Assembly (NCBI GenBank): GCA_002299885.1
Contig: DBOB01000030.1
Span: 41,376 to 105,375 of the forward strand
Length of the DNA: 64,000 bases
Direction: 5' to 3'
Origin: Sediminibacterium sp. UBA657
GTDB lineage: Bacteria; Bacteroidota; Bacteroidia; Chitinophagales; Chitinophagaceae
The notes beneath the pieces are model-generated. The model was not told where the DNA came from. It saw only the letters and a list, made by a program, of their open reading frames with translations, and searched no databases. A program made the translations under genes and the position numbers. Within the stretch, counting starts at the first letter, position 1. Each line of letters begins with the position of its first letter. Shown here piece by piece: positions 26,037 through 36,200 of the stretch.

Positions 26037-26068
26037 TTTGCAAAATTGCTTTTCCCTTCCTACATTTG
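26037..26068 (+). promoter_or_regulatory. Promoter of tRNA-Ser (TTTG-N20-TACATTTG)
   Basis: TTTG at 26037-26040 and TACATTTG at 26061-26068 are separated by exactly 20 bases. The -7 element ends four bases before the first base of the tRNA, so the primary transcript would start at or very close to the mature 5' end. Confidence 0.7.
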
Positions 26069-26072
26069 CCGC

Positions 26073-26160
<88 letters not shown>

Positions 26161-26170
26161 ACGAATTCAA

Positions 26171-26195
26171 AACCACGTCATTACGTGGTTTTTTT
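26171..26195 (+). terminator. Terminator of tRNA-Ser
   Basis: AACCACGT, a four-base loop CATT, and ACGTGGTT form a perfect 8-bp stem followed by a T-run. Confidence 0.85.
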
Positions 26196-26236
26196 GTGCA
26201 TATTATCGAGCCAAGCTTGCTTGAGCGAGTACATGG

Positions 26237-26263
26237 AAACAAAAAAAACAGCGGCGAAGCCGC
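26237..26263 (-). terminator. Minus-strand terminator between tRNA-Ser and the DUF1573 gene
   Basis: GCGGC-GAA-GCCGC (26251-26263) is preceded on the plus strand by an A-run, so the minus-strand transcript has a 5-bp GC stem followed by about eight T. It could end the DUF1573 transcript, whose stop is 117 bases upstream on that strand. Confidence 0.65.
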
Positions 26264-26379
26264 AGGTTTTGAATTCGTTATGGGCACCCCAAAAGAATCA
26301 CCGACCGAAGGGAGGTAATCCTAGAAAAATTAAATGCCACCCATTTGGATAGCCTTTAATATATTAGTCTAAGAAGATT

Positions 26380-26787
26380 TTATTGTTGCACCCCAACTCC
26401 TGAGAAGTTCACTGTCTTAATCAAATTATCACTTAAAAAGATGGTCGCACTTTTTGAGAAATTTCCGATTGAAGCTCCATTAAAACCTAGAGTAACTGTT
26501 GTTTTTTGACCAGGGGCAATTATTGCATTTGCTTGGAATTTTGGTGTAGTGCAACCACAACTTACTTGAACATTGTTTAAAGTAACTGGGGCAGCACTGA
26601 TATTCTCTATGGTAACTACAAATTCAGTCGGCTTGCCGTAAGGGATATTCCCCATATTGTAATTATCGTTGGTAAACTTCAATACTTTATTGATGTCTTT
26701 TTGAACTTGTGAAGTTGCAGGTGCTGTTTGTGCCAATATTTGCCCAAACACAAAAAACATAAATACCATTAAAATTGAATGCTTCAT
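26380..26787 (-). CDS. Secreted DUF1573 (ASH-like) domain protein
   Basis: The 135-aa protein has a signal peptide (MKHSILMVFMFFVFGQILAQ) and one DUF1573 immunoglobulin-like domain. Hallmarks are YNMGNIPYGKPTEFVVTIEN and the conserved VQVSCGCTTPKF, whose CGCT signature is diagnostic. The C-terminal KSATIFLSDN...VNFSGVG strands complete the fold. The family is abundant in Bacteroidota and presumed periplasmic, with unknown function. It is a single gene with its own TAAATTTG -7 element. Confidence 0.85.
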   Translation of the reverse strand: MKHSILMVFMFFVFGQILAQTAPATSQVQKDINKVLKFTNDNYNMGNIPYGKPTEFVVTIENISAAPVTLNNVQVSCGCTTPKFQANAIIAPGQKTTVTLGFNGASIGNFSKSATIFLSDNLIKTVNFSGVGVQQ

Positions 26788-26813
26788 TGCTAGAGCGTTT
26801 TATAATTATTTCA

Positions 26814-26821
26814 CAAATTTA
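26814..26821 (-). promoter_or_regulatory. -7 element of the DUF1573 gene
   Basis: TAAATTTG on the minus strand matches TAnnTTTG and lies 26 bases before the ATG at 26787. No -33 TTTG is present at the 20-base spacing. Confidence 0.45.
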
Positions 26822-26983
26822 ACCAATTTACCAGAATGAACTATTTAATGACTACTAATAAAGACTAAATCTATGATTAACAATCACTTAGTATATTAAT
26901 TGTAAATTAATATTGGATAAAAAACAAAATGAAATAAAAAACTATAATTTTATAAAACAATCATCAAACAGCGCTTTCACAGC

Positions 26984-27214
26984 ATGTTTACTATTACTGA
27001 AAATGTAAAAGGTGGCATACTAGAAATTCAATTTTCTGGCCAGGACACAAATAAAAAATCTTATCAGATTATTTGTAGTCAAGGTCATGTCTTACAACAA
27101 GGCAAGATTACCGGACAAACACAAAGAACCTGTTTATATGTTGGTGATTTAAAGAAAGGGAACTATACATTTAAATTAAACGACGCTGAATTAATGTCAT
27201 TCAAAATTTCATAA
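26984..27214 (+). CDS. Small beta-rich protein resembling a T9SS sorting domain
   Basis: This 76-aa open frame has no signal peptide or membrane segment. Its strand pattern, VLQQGKITGQTQ...LYVGDLKKGNYTFKL...LMSFKIS, resembles the roughly 75-residue Por/T9SS C-terminal sorting domain (a strand, GKI turn, DLxKGxYxFKL, final KI). Here it is the whole protein. It has its own start in an AT-rich gap, and TAATTTTA about 30 bases upstream could be a degenerate -7 element. It converges on the yhcH-like gene, 10 bases away. It could instead be a small cytoplasmic beta-sandwich of unknown function. That it is a gene at all is likely but not certain. Confidence 0.55.
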   Translation: MFTITENVKGGILEIQFSGQDTNKKSYQIICSQGHVLQQGKITGQTQRTCLYVGDLKKGNYTFKLNDAELMSFKIS

Positions 27215-27224
27215 TTGAATTACA

Positions 27225-27680
27225 CTAGTCCACTTTCACTTTCATAATTAATTTTCTGATTCTTCCATCACCTATCATGGGTGCATGCACATCATTTGGA
27301 AAATAGATTCCAAATTGGCCAGGATGCAATTTGAAAAAATGATCTGGTGCATCTTCAAAAAATAAAACATCTTTTTCTTTATCGTATGATCCTCTAGGTT
27401 CAACACAGGTAGATCTAGATTTCCATCCCACCGTTTCTACGCCGTTAAAACATACTTGAATATCTATATACGTATTGTGACATTCAAAATTGGCGCAGGA
27501 TTCCACCATTGGCACAGCATCCTCGTCTGATATAATTGATAATATATTTTTCCCATCTATTTCTTTTTTGCCAACAGGCATATTATCAAACTTAGTATTT
27601 AAGATATAATCAAAAGCTGCAGCGAATCTAGGATGCACTGCTTCATATTTATTTAATTCAGAGAGTTCGTCAAGTATCAT
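27225..27680 (-). CDS. YhcH/YjgK/YiaL (DUF386) family protein
   Basis: The 151-aa protein belongs to the DUF386 beta-barrel family, cupin-like proteins often tied to sialic-acid or other sugar metabolism. Recognisable segments are MPVGKKEIDGKNI near residue 32, the ECHNTYIDIQVCFNG metal-site region, FFEDAPDHFFKLHPGQFGIYFPNDVHAP and the final KLIMKVKV. I chose the ATG at 27680 because MILDELSELNKY matches the family N-terminus; the frame is open for 22 more codons into mutS2. It starts four bases after the mutS2 stop, so it is probably cotranscribed with mutS2. Confidence 0.85.
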   Translation of the reverse strand: MILDELSELNKYEAVHPRFAAAFDYILNTKFDNMPVGKKEIDGKNILSIISDEDAVPMVESCANFECHNTYIDIQVCFNGVETVGWKSRSTCVEPRGSYDKEKDVLFFEDAPDHFFKLHPGQFGIYFPNDVHAPMIGDGRIRKLIMKVKVD

Positions 27681-27684
27681 ATAA

Positions 27685-29865
27685 TTACTTCTTTTTAATA
27701 TTCTTATTAATTGGAATTTTATTTTCAACATTTTTATTTCTACCAATTCCTATTTTAGGAACTTCCACCTCCTCAATCTTTTCTACCACTAATAAATCTT
27801 CTATATCTATATTCATTGGTAGCTGCCCCACTTTCACAATTGCACGCTTCCCTTTAAATCCAATCACTTCGCCCACTTGGTAGTTCTTTTTTAATTTCAC
27901 AGTTGAACCAACCACAATTGGCGCAGCAGATTCCTTGTATTGCTTATCCACTTTCTTTGCCAATTTATTAATCACAATGGCATCGTTCTTTTTAAATAAC
28001 AAGTTGTACAAAGTTTTCATCACTTCTTCCTTCTTATCCGACTTTTTATAATCCAACGCAATCTGCTTTAAATTGCGCTCCATCTCTTTTAAATAACTGA
28101 ACTTCTCCTCGGCCACCCTATTCTGTTCTCTTAAAAGTGCTATTTGCTGTAAATGCTTTTCTTTATCTAAAGTTTTATTCAACTCTAATTTTAGTGCGTC
28201 ATTCTCTTTAATTAATTTATGGAGTTCCTTTCGTTCCTTCTGCACCAATTGTAAATCTTGTTCTGTCCTGTTCAATAATTTATCCAACTCAAAATGATGG
28301 GTGTCTACTAATTTTCTTGCTCGATTAATTAAATGCTTAGGCAATCCTATTCTTTCTGCAATGGCAAAAGTATAAGAGCTACCTGGCTTGCCAATCACCA
28401 ACTGATACAAGGGTTCTAATTTCACTTCATCAAATTGCATTGCACCATTCACAATTCCTTTATTATGATTGGCCATCACTTTTAAATTCAAATAGTGCGT
28501 TGTCACAATGCCCTGTGCATGCTTGTGCGATAATTCTTCCAATATAACTTCCGCAAATGCACCACCTAAATGTGGATCGGATCCGCTTCCTAATTCATCT
28601 ATAAAAAATAAGGTCTTCCCATTTGCATTTTCTATAAAGTACTTCATGTGCGTCAAATGACTGCTATAGGTACTTAATTCAAATGCTAAATTTTGTGTAT
28701 CCCCTAATTGAATAAATAATTGCTTGTAAATACCCATTTGTGAATCGGGATGTACCGGCACCAATAAACCAGATTGTAACATCACTTGATTTAGTCCCAA
28801 TGTCTTCATGGAAACCGTCTTTCCCCCCGCATTAGGTCCACTAATAATTAATATTCTTGCTTCGTCATCCAATTCTAAATTAACTGGGACTGTTTTTTTG
28901 CCAGATGCTTTATTATACATGTACAATAAAGGATGGTAAGCATTGATTAAATGGGATGTGGCTTTGTTTTCAACTACTGGTAAATGCGCATTCATGTCAA
29001 TCGCCAACAATGCCTTGGCTTTGATAAAATCATATAAGCCTATCATTTGCATATAACCCATCAACAAATTGGAGTATGGAGCCAATTGTGCTGTCAATTG
29101 TCTTAAGACCCTTTGCACCTCCTTGGTTTCATCCTGTTCTAAACTAAATAATTCGTTATTAAGTTCAATGGTTTCCTCTGGCTCTATGAAAGCAGTTTTT
29201 CGACTATCACTTTCTCCATGTAAAAATCCTTTCACTTGTCGTTTGTATTCCGAGAACACGGCCACCACACGTCGACCATTGCTAAAACTTTCATCAATAT
29301 CTGCTGTATAGCCAGACTTTGCAAGTCTACCCAATACTTTTTCAAATATGCGTCTTAGCTCCTGTCTTTTTTTATACAATTGCGCCCTAATCTTCGCTAA
29401 ATCTTCGGAAGCATTGTCTTTGACTAAACCTCTATCATCAATCACATCGTCAATAGCTTCAATGATTGTTTTTTCAAAATAACTTTCTGCAATCACTAAG
29501 TAAAGATGACTATAAGCCGCTTGGCGTTCTGCATCAAACCATTTGAATAATTGGCCCATATGGTCTACCAATTTGCGCACCAATAACCATTGCTCCCCTG
29601 TCAATTGCGCACCTGGAATACCCAATAACTTCACATCCTTTCTAATGTCTAAAATAAAATCACTCGGGAAATACTGATTGGCCTGCTTAATGAATTGGTA
29701 TTCCTGTGTTTGCCTTAATGTAATCTGTATATAATTTAAATGCGTGTGTATCCGCATCGCTTCTACTTGCTCCTTTCCAATAGTGGATTGACAGTAATTT
29801 AGTAAGATGGCCTTGATCTTATCAAATTCTAATTGGGAAAGGGCGTTATCAGGATATACTCTCAT
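27685..29865 (-). CDS. MutS2 family protein lacking the Smr domain
   Basis: MutS2 proteins are MutS-like ATPases that act on branched DNA or collided ribosomes rather than in mismatch repair. The 726-aa protein has the helical lever/clamp region, the ATPase with Walker A ISGPNAGGKTVSMKT (about 337-351), Walker B LFFIDELGSGSDPHLGG and the His switch IVTTHYLNLK. A coiled coil follows (about 515-605), then a KOW-like segment VGSTVKLKKNYQVGEVIGF. It then ends in a basic tail without the C-terminal Smr nuclease domain found in Bacillus MutS2. No frameshifted Smr remnant lies downstream. It has a TAAATTTG -7 element 14 bases before the ATG. Confidence 0.88.
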   Translation of the reverse strand: MRVYPDNALSQLEFDKIKAILLNYCQSTIGKEQVEAMRIHTHLNYIQITLRQTQEYQFIKQANQYFPSDFILDIRKDVKLLGIPGAQLTGEQWLLVRKLVDHMGQLFKWFDAERQAAYSHLYLVIAESYFEKTIIEAIDDVIDDRGLVKDNASEDLAKIRAQLYKKRQELRRIFEKVLGRLAKSGYTADIDESFSNGRRVVAVFSEYKRQVKGFLHGESDSRKTAFIEPEETIELNNELFSLEQDETKEVQRVLRQLTAQLAPYSNLLMGYMQMIGLYDFIKAKALLAIDMNAHLPVVENKATSHLINAYHPLLYMYNKASGKKTVPVNLELDDEARILIISGPNAGGKTVSMKTLGLNQVMLQSGLLVPVHPDSQMGIYKQLFIQLGDTQNLAFELSTYSSHLTHMKYFIENANGKTLFFIDELGSGSDPHLGGAFAEVILEELSHKHAQGIVTTHYLNLKVMANHNKGIVNGAMQFDEVKLEPLYQLVIGKPGSSYTFAIAERIGLPKHLINRARKLVDTHHFELDKLLNRTEQDLQLVQKERKELHKLIKENDALKLELNKTLDKEKHLQQIALLREQNRVAEEKFSYLKEMERNLKQIALDYKKSDKKEEVMKTLYNLLFKKNDAIVINKLAKKVDKQYKESAAPIVVGSTVKLKKNYQVGEVIGFKGKRAIVKVGQLPMNIDIEDLLVVEKIEEVEVPKIGIGRNKNVENKIPINKNIKKK

Positions 29866-29879
29866 GGGCTCAATAGCTG

Positions 29880-29887
29880 CAAATTTA
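29880..29887 (-). promoter_or_regulatory. -7 element of the mutS2-like gene
   Basis: TAAATTTG on the minus strand fits TAnnTTTG and ends 14 bases before the ATG at 29865. No TTTG occurs at the 20-base spacing. Confidence 0.45.
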
Positions 29888-29958
29888 GTTAAATAAACAT
29901 TAACAGCATTAGAACAAATTGGTCTATGATTTGTTGTAATTTCAACTATACTATTTAT

Positions 29959-30609
29959 ATGAAAACAATCAAATACTTCGCAGCCTCATTATTAAGCATA
30001 ATCTCGCTCTATGCCTGTGCTCAAACCCCAAAAAAACAAGCAAAAATTCAAAAAGTAAATATGGAAAATACGCAAACAATCACATTAGGATCGGGCTGTT
30101 TTTGGTGCACCGAAGCAGTGTATCAACGTTTAGAAGGTGTAGTTAAAGTAACTAGTGGATACAGTGGTGGCCATGTTGAAAACCCTACTTATGAAGAAGT
30201 TTGTTTAAAGAATACAGGTCATGCAGAGGTTTGTCAGATTGTTTTTGATACCACAAAAATTAGCTTAGACGATATCCTTTCTGTTTTCTGGAAAACACAT
30301 GACCCTACCACACCGAATCAGCAAGGTAATGATGTAGGTCCTCAATATAGATCCGCTGTATTTTACCATAATGACCAACAAAAAGAATTAGCACTAAAAT
30401 ACATTAAGGAATTAGATGCAAGCAAAGCATGGGATAAGCCAATCATTACAGAAGTGACTGCTTTCACTAAATTCTATTCTGCAGAGTCTTACCACCAGAA
30501 CTACTATAATAACAATACCAATCAAGGGTATTGCAGGTATGTGATTGGTCCAAAATTGGATAAATTTGAAAAAGTGTTTAAGGATAAACTGAAAAAAGAA
30601 GATGAATAA
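29959..30609 (+). CDS. msrA: Peptide-methionine (S)-S-oxide reductase, lipoprotein
   Basis: MsrA reduces methionine-S-sulfoxide in damaged proteins. With the ATG at 29959 the 216-aa protein begins with a lipoprotein signal, MKTIKYFAASLLSIISLYAC, where Cys20 is the lipidation site. The enzyme would therefore work on the periplasmic side of a membrane. The catalytic motif GCFWC has Cys47 as nucleophile, followed by VTSGYSGGHVENPTYEEVC, TGHAEVCQIVFD and WKTHDPTT. An ATG 11 codons upstream (29926) exists but would spoil the lipobox leader. No MsrB is fused or adjacent. It is divergent from the mutS2-like gene. Confidence 0.93.
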   Translation: MKTIKYFAASLLSIISLYACAQTPKKQAKIQKVNMENTQTITLGSGCFWCTEAVYQRLEGVVKVTSGYSGGHVENPTYEEVCLKNTGHAEVCQIVFDTTKISLDDILSVFWKTHDPTTPNQQGNDVGPQYRSAVFYHNDQQKELALKYIKELDASKAWDKPIITEVTAFTKFYSAESYHQNYYNNNTNQGYCRYVIGPKLDKFEKVFKDKLKKEDE

Positions 30610-30651
30610 TTAGGTTTTGTGTACATTTAAAACTCAAAATCCTTTTTTCAA

Positions 30652-32343
30652 ATGAAGCAATTAAACATCTTATTATCATTCCTATTGATAGGATTATTCA
30701 CTACAGCACAGCCCCTCGTGAACGAGGCGGATGTATTAAGAGGAAGTTTAAATGAAAACAGAGATTGGTTTGATATCAAAAGATATGTGATTGATGTTAC
30801 GCCAAATTATGAAGCAAAATCAATTGTTGGTGTTGTCAGCTGGAAAGCCATTGCAGTAAAACCTTCCAAACAAATTCAAATTGATTTACAAACTCCATTA
30901 GAGATTGATAGTATTTTATTGTGGTCAAATACAAATAAAAGTCTAACGCCAATTCGTTTACAATTTACAAGATCAAATAATGTTGCCCTTGCACAAATTG
31001 AAAAACAAATTCCTAAAGGACAAACGTTTGGTTTAACCATCTATTATCATGGCGTTCCCAAGGAAGCCATTCGACCACCTTGGGATGGTGGATGGATCTG
31101 GAAGAAAGATGCCAATGGACAACCATGGATGTCAGTAGCTTGTCAGGGCTTAGGTGCATCAGTATGGTATCCTTGCAAAGACCATCAGTCCGATGAACCA
31201 GAGGAAGGTGCTCAATTAACCATTCAAGTACCTAAAGACAAGAACATCATTGCCATTGGCAATGGTAGAAAAGTTGCAGAGACGAACATGGTCAACATAA
31301 ATAATAACAATCGATTTAGCTGGCAGGTTACCAATCCAATCAATAGCTATAATATCATTCCTTATATTGGTGATTATGTTGGATGGAAGGACACTTATAA
31401 AGGATTAAAAGGAAAACTTGATATAAGTTATTGGGTACTCCGTTCCGATTCTGCTAAAGCAGTTGAACAGTTTAAGCAAGTACCAAAAATGTTGGAGGCT
31501 TTTGAATATTGGTTTGGCCCTTATCCTTTTTACGAGGATGGATTCCAGATGGTGCAGAGTCCACATTTAGGTATGGAACATCAATCTGCAATTGCCTATG
31601 GCAACCAATTTAAAAATGGTTATTTAGGACGTGATTTATCAGGTACAGGCTGGGGCCTTAAATGGGATTTTATCATTGTACATGAAAGTGGCCACGAATG
31701 GTTTGCTAATAATATCACTACCAAAGACATTGCGGATATGTGGGTGCACGAAGGTTTTACCAACTATTCTGAAACCTTATTTACGGAATATTTTTACGGT
31801 AAGAAAGCTGGAGATGAATACAATTATGGCATCCGCAAAAGTATCAAAAACGATATTCCAATCATTGGGCCATATGGAGTAAACCAAGAAGGTAGTGGAG
31901 ATATGTATCCAAAAGGTGCTAATTTAATACATACAATTCGTCACGCTATTAACAATGATAGTTTGTTCAGAAATATTTTAATGGGATTGAATACACAATT
32001 CTATCATCAAACTGTCACTACTCAACAAGTTGAAAATTATATTTCTGTGCGTGCAGGTTTTGGTTTTCAAAAAGTATTTGACCAATACTTAAGAACGATT
32101 CAAATTCCTGTATTCAGTTATAGTTACAACGAAAAAGAAAAAATATTAACCTATCAATATAACAACTGTGTCACTGGATTTAATTTGCCACTACACTTTA
32201 ATTATTTAGGTAAAAAATATAGTTTCATGCCAATGGACTATCAGCCTCAACAACGCTTAATTAAAGATCCAAATTTTAATTTACAAGATTTTGTAAAGAC
32301 AATCGAAAGTCAATACTACGTTAGATTAGAGCAAGTGAATTAA
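30652..32343 (+). CDS. Secreted M1-family metallopeptidase
   Basis: The 563-aa protein has a signal peptide (MKQLNILLSFLLIGLFTTAQ), an N-terminal beta domain and a zinc catalytic domain. The zinc motif HESGH is followed after 18 residues by Glu in HEGFTNYSE, the exact HExxH-x18-E spacing of M1. The substrate-anchoring motif is LGMEHQSA instead of classical GAMEN, a variant seen in short bacterial M1 peptidases. It ends soon after the catalytic domain, lacking the large helical C-terminal domain of aminopeptidase N. It lies 42 bases after msrA and may be cotranscribed. Probable periplasmic aminopeptidase. Confidence 0.88.
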   Translation: MKQLNILLSFLLIGLFTTAQPLVNEADVLRGSLNENRDWFDIKRYVIDVTPNYEAKSIVGVVSWKAIAVKPSKQIQIDLQTPLEIDSILLWSNTNKSLTPIRLQFTRSNNVALAQIEKQIPKGQTFGLTIYYHGVPKEAIRPPWDGGWIWKKDANGQPWMSVACQGLGASVWYPCKDHQSDEPEEGAQLTIQVPKDKNIIAIGNGRKVAETNMVNINNNNRFSWQVTNPINSYNIIPYIGDYVGWKDTYKGLKGKLDISYWVLRSDSAKAVEQFKQVPKMLEAFEYWFGPYPFYEDGFQMVQSPHLGMEHQSAIAYGNQFKNGYLGRDLSGTGWGLKWDFIIVHESGHEWFANNITTKDIADMWVHEGFTNYSETLFTEYFYGKKAGDEYNYGIRKSIKNDIPIIGPYGVNQEGSGDMYPKGANLIHTIRHAINNDSLFRNILMGLNTQFYHQTVTTQQVENYISVRAGFGFQKVFDQYLRTIQIPVFSYSYNEKEKILTYQYNNCVTGFNLPLHFNYLGKKYSFMPMDYQPQQRLIKDPNFNLQDFVKTIESQYYVRLEQVN

Positions 32344-32362
32344 TTAAAATAGTTAAATAGAA

Positions 32363-33121
32363 CTATTGTTTAGGCACTCTACCTAAACTGTACAAGCGTT
32401 TTTGCCAATAAGGTTCTGATAAGTCACTAATTGTTACACCTTGGCTTGTAGAAGCATGTACAAATTTGTTATTCGTCATGTAAATACCAACATGCGTTAT
32501 AGAACGACTGGCATCTGTTTTAAAGAAAATCAAATCACCTTCCTTTAAATCGGTCCAATCAATTTTTTCACTTTGTGTATATTGTTCTGCAGCTGTTCTT
32601 TTTAAATTGGTATTGTAAATAGCGTTCATTACATCTAATGTAAAATAGGAACAATCCACCCCCCTTTTACTAGAACCACCATACAAATATGGTGTGCCCC
32701 ACCACTCATCTATTTTTTGAAGCAAAGGGATATTATTCATTTCTTCTACTGCAATATCCATTTGAATGGAGTACTTTAATTGCAACCAATTGGCTTTCTC
32801 AACATCGGTTAAGTTATCTGGCATTTTATTTGAAGCCTCTGAACGAACCAATACAGGTTCCGCTTCTAAGGCATCAGATGCTTTTTTCATATACACCCTA
32901 CCTGGCTTCACCGAAATATTGTCTAAAAATTCAATGTTCTCAATTGATTCATTATTGGTTTCAGGAACAGCAACGACTGCTGGTAAATTTCTTTTAGGCT
33001 TTGCTTTTAACTGAGCTGTTTTTGCCTTTACCGATTGACTGAACTTAGACATAGTGGTACAGCTTGACAATATTGCCATCATACATACCAACCCTAATAT
33101 CTTTATCGTCCCTTTTTGCAT
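32363..33121 (-). CDS. NlpC/P60 (C40) peptidoglycan hydrolase, lipoprotein
   Basis: The 252-aa protein has a lipoprotein signal (LGLVCMMAILSSC) and a C-terminal NlpC/P60 domain of about 120 residues. The nucleophile is in RGVDCSYFTLDVM and the His in SITHVGIYMTNNKFVHAS, with LKEGDLIFFKT between. These endopeptidases cut stem peptides of peptidoglycan. The middle region is Lys/Glu/Asn-rich and probably a linker. I use the ATG at 33121, since the upstream candidate at 33130 is TTG. It converges on the M1 peptidase gene, 19 bases apart, and is divergent from dnaE. Confidence 0.88.
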   Translation of the reverse strand: MQKGTIKILGLVCMMAILSSCTTMSKFSQSVKAKTAQLKAKPKRNLPAVVAVPETNNESIENIEFLDNISVKPGRVYMKKASDALEAEPVLVRSEASNKMPDNLTDVEKANWLQLKYSIQMDIAVEEMNNIPLLQKIDEWWGTPYLYGGSSKRGVDCSYFTLDVMNAIYNTNLKRTAAEQYTQSEKIDWTDLKEGDLIFFKTDASRSITHVGIYMTNNKFVHASTSQGVTISDLSEPYWQKRLYSLGRVPKQ

Positions 33122-33250
33122 GAATGGCAAGATAAGGCAAGAACCTTAAAATAGCCTCAAAGCAGAAGATTTTAACCCTTTTTTGTGGAAAATTAAGCCC
33201 GTTTAAGCCCTGCTTTTTTACGATATTTGTGCATTATCCCGATATTTCAA

Positions 33251-36200
33251 ATGCCCAAGTTTTCCCATTTACACGTTCATACCCAGTATTCATTATTAGA
33301 TGGCGCTGCCTCAATTGATGGTTTGTATAAAAAAGCCATCAAGGATGAAATGCCTGCATTGGCTATCACCGATCACGGAAATATGTTTGGTGCATTTAAT
33401 TTTGTAAGTCAGGCATGGAAAAATACCAAAATCATTGGGAAGGATGCCAATGGAAAAGATATTTTAGCACCTACTGTAAAACCAATTGTTGGTTGTGAGT
33501 TTTATGTGGTGAAAGACCGACATGTCAAACAATTTACCAAAGAACATAAAGACGATCGTTTCCACCAAGTTTTATTGGCCAAGAATGCAGTGGGGTATCA
33601 AAATCTTATCAAGTTAACTTCTTTAGGATACATCGAGGGAATGTATAGCAAGTATCCAAGAATTGATAAAGAACTTATTGAAAAATACCATGAAGGAATT
33701 ATCGCTACTACTTGTTGTATAGGTGCGCATGTGCCTCAAGCCATTCTAAGAGATGGTGAAGAAGCTGCAGAAAAAGAATTTAAATGGTGGTTAGATTTAT
33801 TTGGAGAAGACTATTATATCGAAATCCAAAGACATGAAATACCAGAACAAGAAATCATTAACAATACCTTATTAAAGTTTTCAAAAAAACATAAAGTAAG
33901 TGTGATTGCAACCAATGATAGTCATTATATCAATGAAGACGATGCCAATGCACACGACATCTTGTTATGTATTAACACAGGCGAAAAACAATCTACACCA
34001 GGATTCGATGATTTTGTAAACGACGAACTTCAAATCAAAAACAGAAGATTCAAGTTTCCGAATAATAAATTTTATTTCAAGACCCAATCGGAAATGATTG
34101 AGTTGTTTAGCGATATCCCAGAATCCATTGACAACACCAATGCCATTGTTGATAAAGTAGAAGTCTTGAATTTGAAGAAAGACATCCTCCTACCCGCCTT
34201 TCCTATTCCAAAAAGTTTTCAGATTCATAAGGATGCTAACATGAATCAGTGGGAGTTCTTAAAACATATCACTTGGGAAGGTGCGCATAAAAGGTATGAT
34301 GCCATTACTGCAGAAATTCAGGAGAGAATTGATTTTGAATTGTTCACCATTCAAACCATGGGTTTTGCTGGTTACTTCTTAATTGTAAGTGACTTTATTA
34401 AAGCAGGTCGTGAGATGGATGTATTTGTGGGCCCTGGTCGTGGATCTGCAGCAGGCTCTGTGGTGGCCTACTGTATTGGCATCACCAATATTGATCCAAT
34501 AAAATACCAATTACTATTTGAGCGTTTCTTAAATCCAGATCGTAAGAGCATGCCCGATATTGATACGGACTTTGATGATGAAGGCCGTCAGAAAGTGATT
34601 GATTATGTAGTAGAAAAATATGGTAAGGAACAAGTCGCACAAATTATTACTTATGGTACGATGGCGGCTAAAAGTAGTATCAAGGATGTGGCGCGTGTGA
34701 TGGATCTTCCTTTATCCGAATCCAACTTATTAGCAAAACTAGTGCCAGACAAACCAGGTACCGAACTTAACCGATGTTTGCATGCACCTATTACTGTCAA
34801 AGAAGGAGAAAAATCTTTAGCCGAAAAAGAAGGGTATCAAACGGATGATATTGATAATATTAAAAAGCTAAGAGAAATTTATACAGGCAATGATTTAAGA
34901 GCTGCTGTATTGCATGAAGCAGAACGCTTGGAAGGTTCTATTCGTAACACGGGCATACACGCTGCAGGTATCATCATTGCACCAAGTGATTTAACAGAGA
35001 TCATGCCAGTTGCCACTGCAAAAGATTCTACATTATGGGTGACGCAAATTGAAGGATCTGTCATTGAAGAGGCAGGTGTAATTAAAATGGACTTCTTGGG
35101 TTTAAAAACCCTTTCTATTTTAAAAACCGCATTGCAGCTTATCAAACAAAACCACGGTATCACCATCGACTTGGATTCGATTCCATTAGACGATGAAAAA
35201 ACTTTTCATTTATACCAAAGAGGAGAAACAAATGCCACTTTCCAATTTGAGAGTGTGGGTATGCAAAAATATTTACGTGAATTAAAGCCCGATAAATTTG
35301 CCGACTTAATTGCGATGAATGCCTTGTACCGACCAGGTCCTATGGCCTATATCCCAAATTTCGTTGAACGTAAACATGGTCGTGAAATCATTCAATACGA
35401 TTTGCCTATCATGGAGGAAATATTGGCAGACACTTATGGGATTACTGTATACCAAGAGCAAGTAATGTTACTCAGTCAAAAGATTGCTGGCTTTACTAAA
35501 GGAGATGCGGATGTGCTGCGAAAAGCAATGGGTAAAAAACAAAAATCGGTATTGGATAAAATGAAAGCTCAATTTGTGGAAGGCGCTGTAAAGAACGGCC
35601 ATCCAGAAAAAGCTTTAGATAAAATCTGGAGCGACTGGGAGGCTTTTGCTCAATACGCATTCAATAAATCACACTCAACTTGTTATGCATATGTAGCTTA
35701 TCAAACAGCCTATTTAAAGGCACATTACCCTGGTGAATATATGTCTGCCGTTTTAAACCATGCAGGCAGTATCGATAAAATCACCTTCTTTATGGAAGAG
35801 TGTAAACGTATGGGTATAAAAGTATTGGGTCCAAATATCAACGAATCTTTACAAGGTTTTTCTGTCAATAAAAATGGAGAGATCCGTTTTGGATTAGGCG
35901 GATTAAAAGGGGTTGGTGAAGCAGCCATTGAAGCCATTATTTTAGAGCGAAATAAAGGGGGACATTTTGAAACCATGATTGATTTTATCAAACGTGTTTT
36001 GTCAAGAGCGGTGAATAAAAAATCATTAGAAAGTTTAGCCTACTCAGGCACATTTGATTGTTTCCCTGAATACCACCGTGCTCAATATTTTAATACTGGT
36101 GATGGAGACCGCACCAATGGCATGGAAAAATTAATTGCCTATGCGCAGGCCATACAATCAATGACAACAGGATCTACCAATACCCTATTTGGTGATTTAC

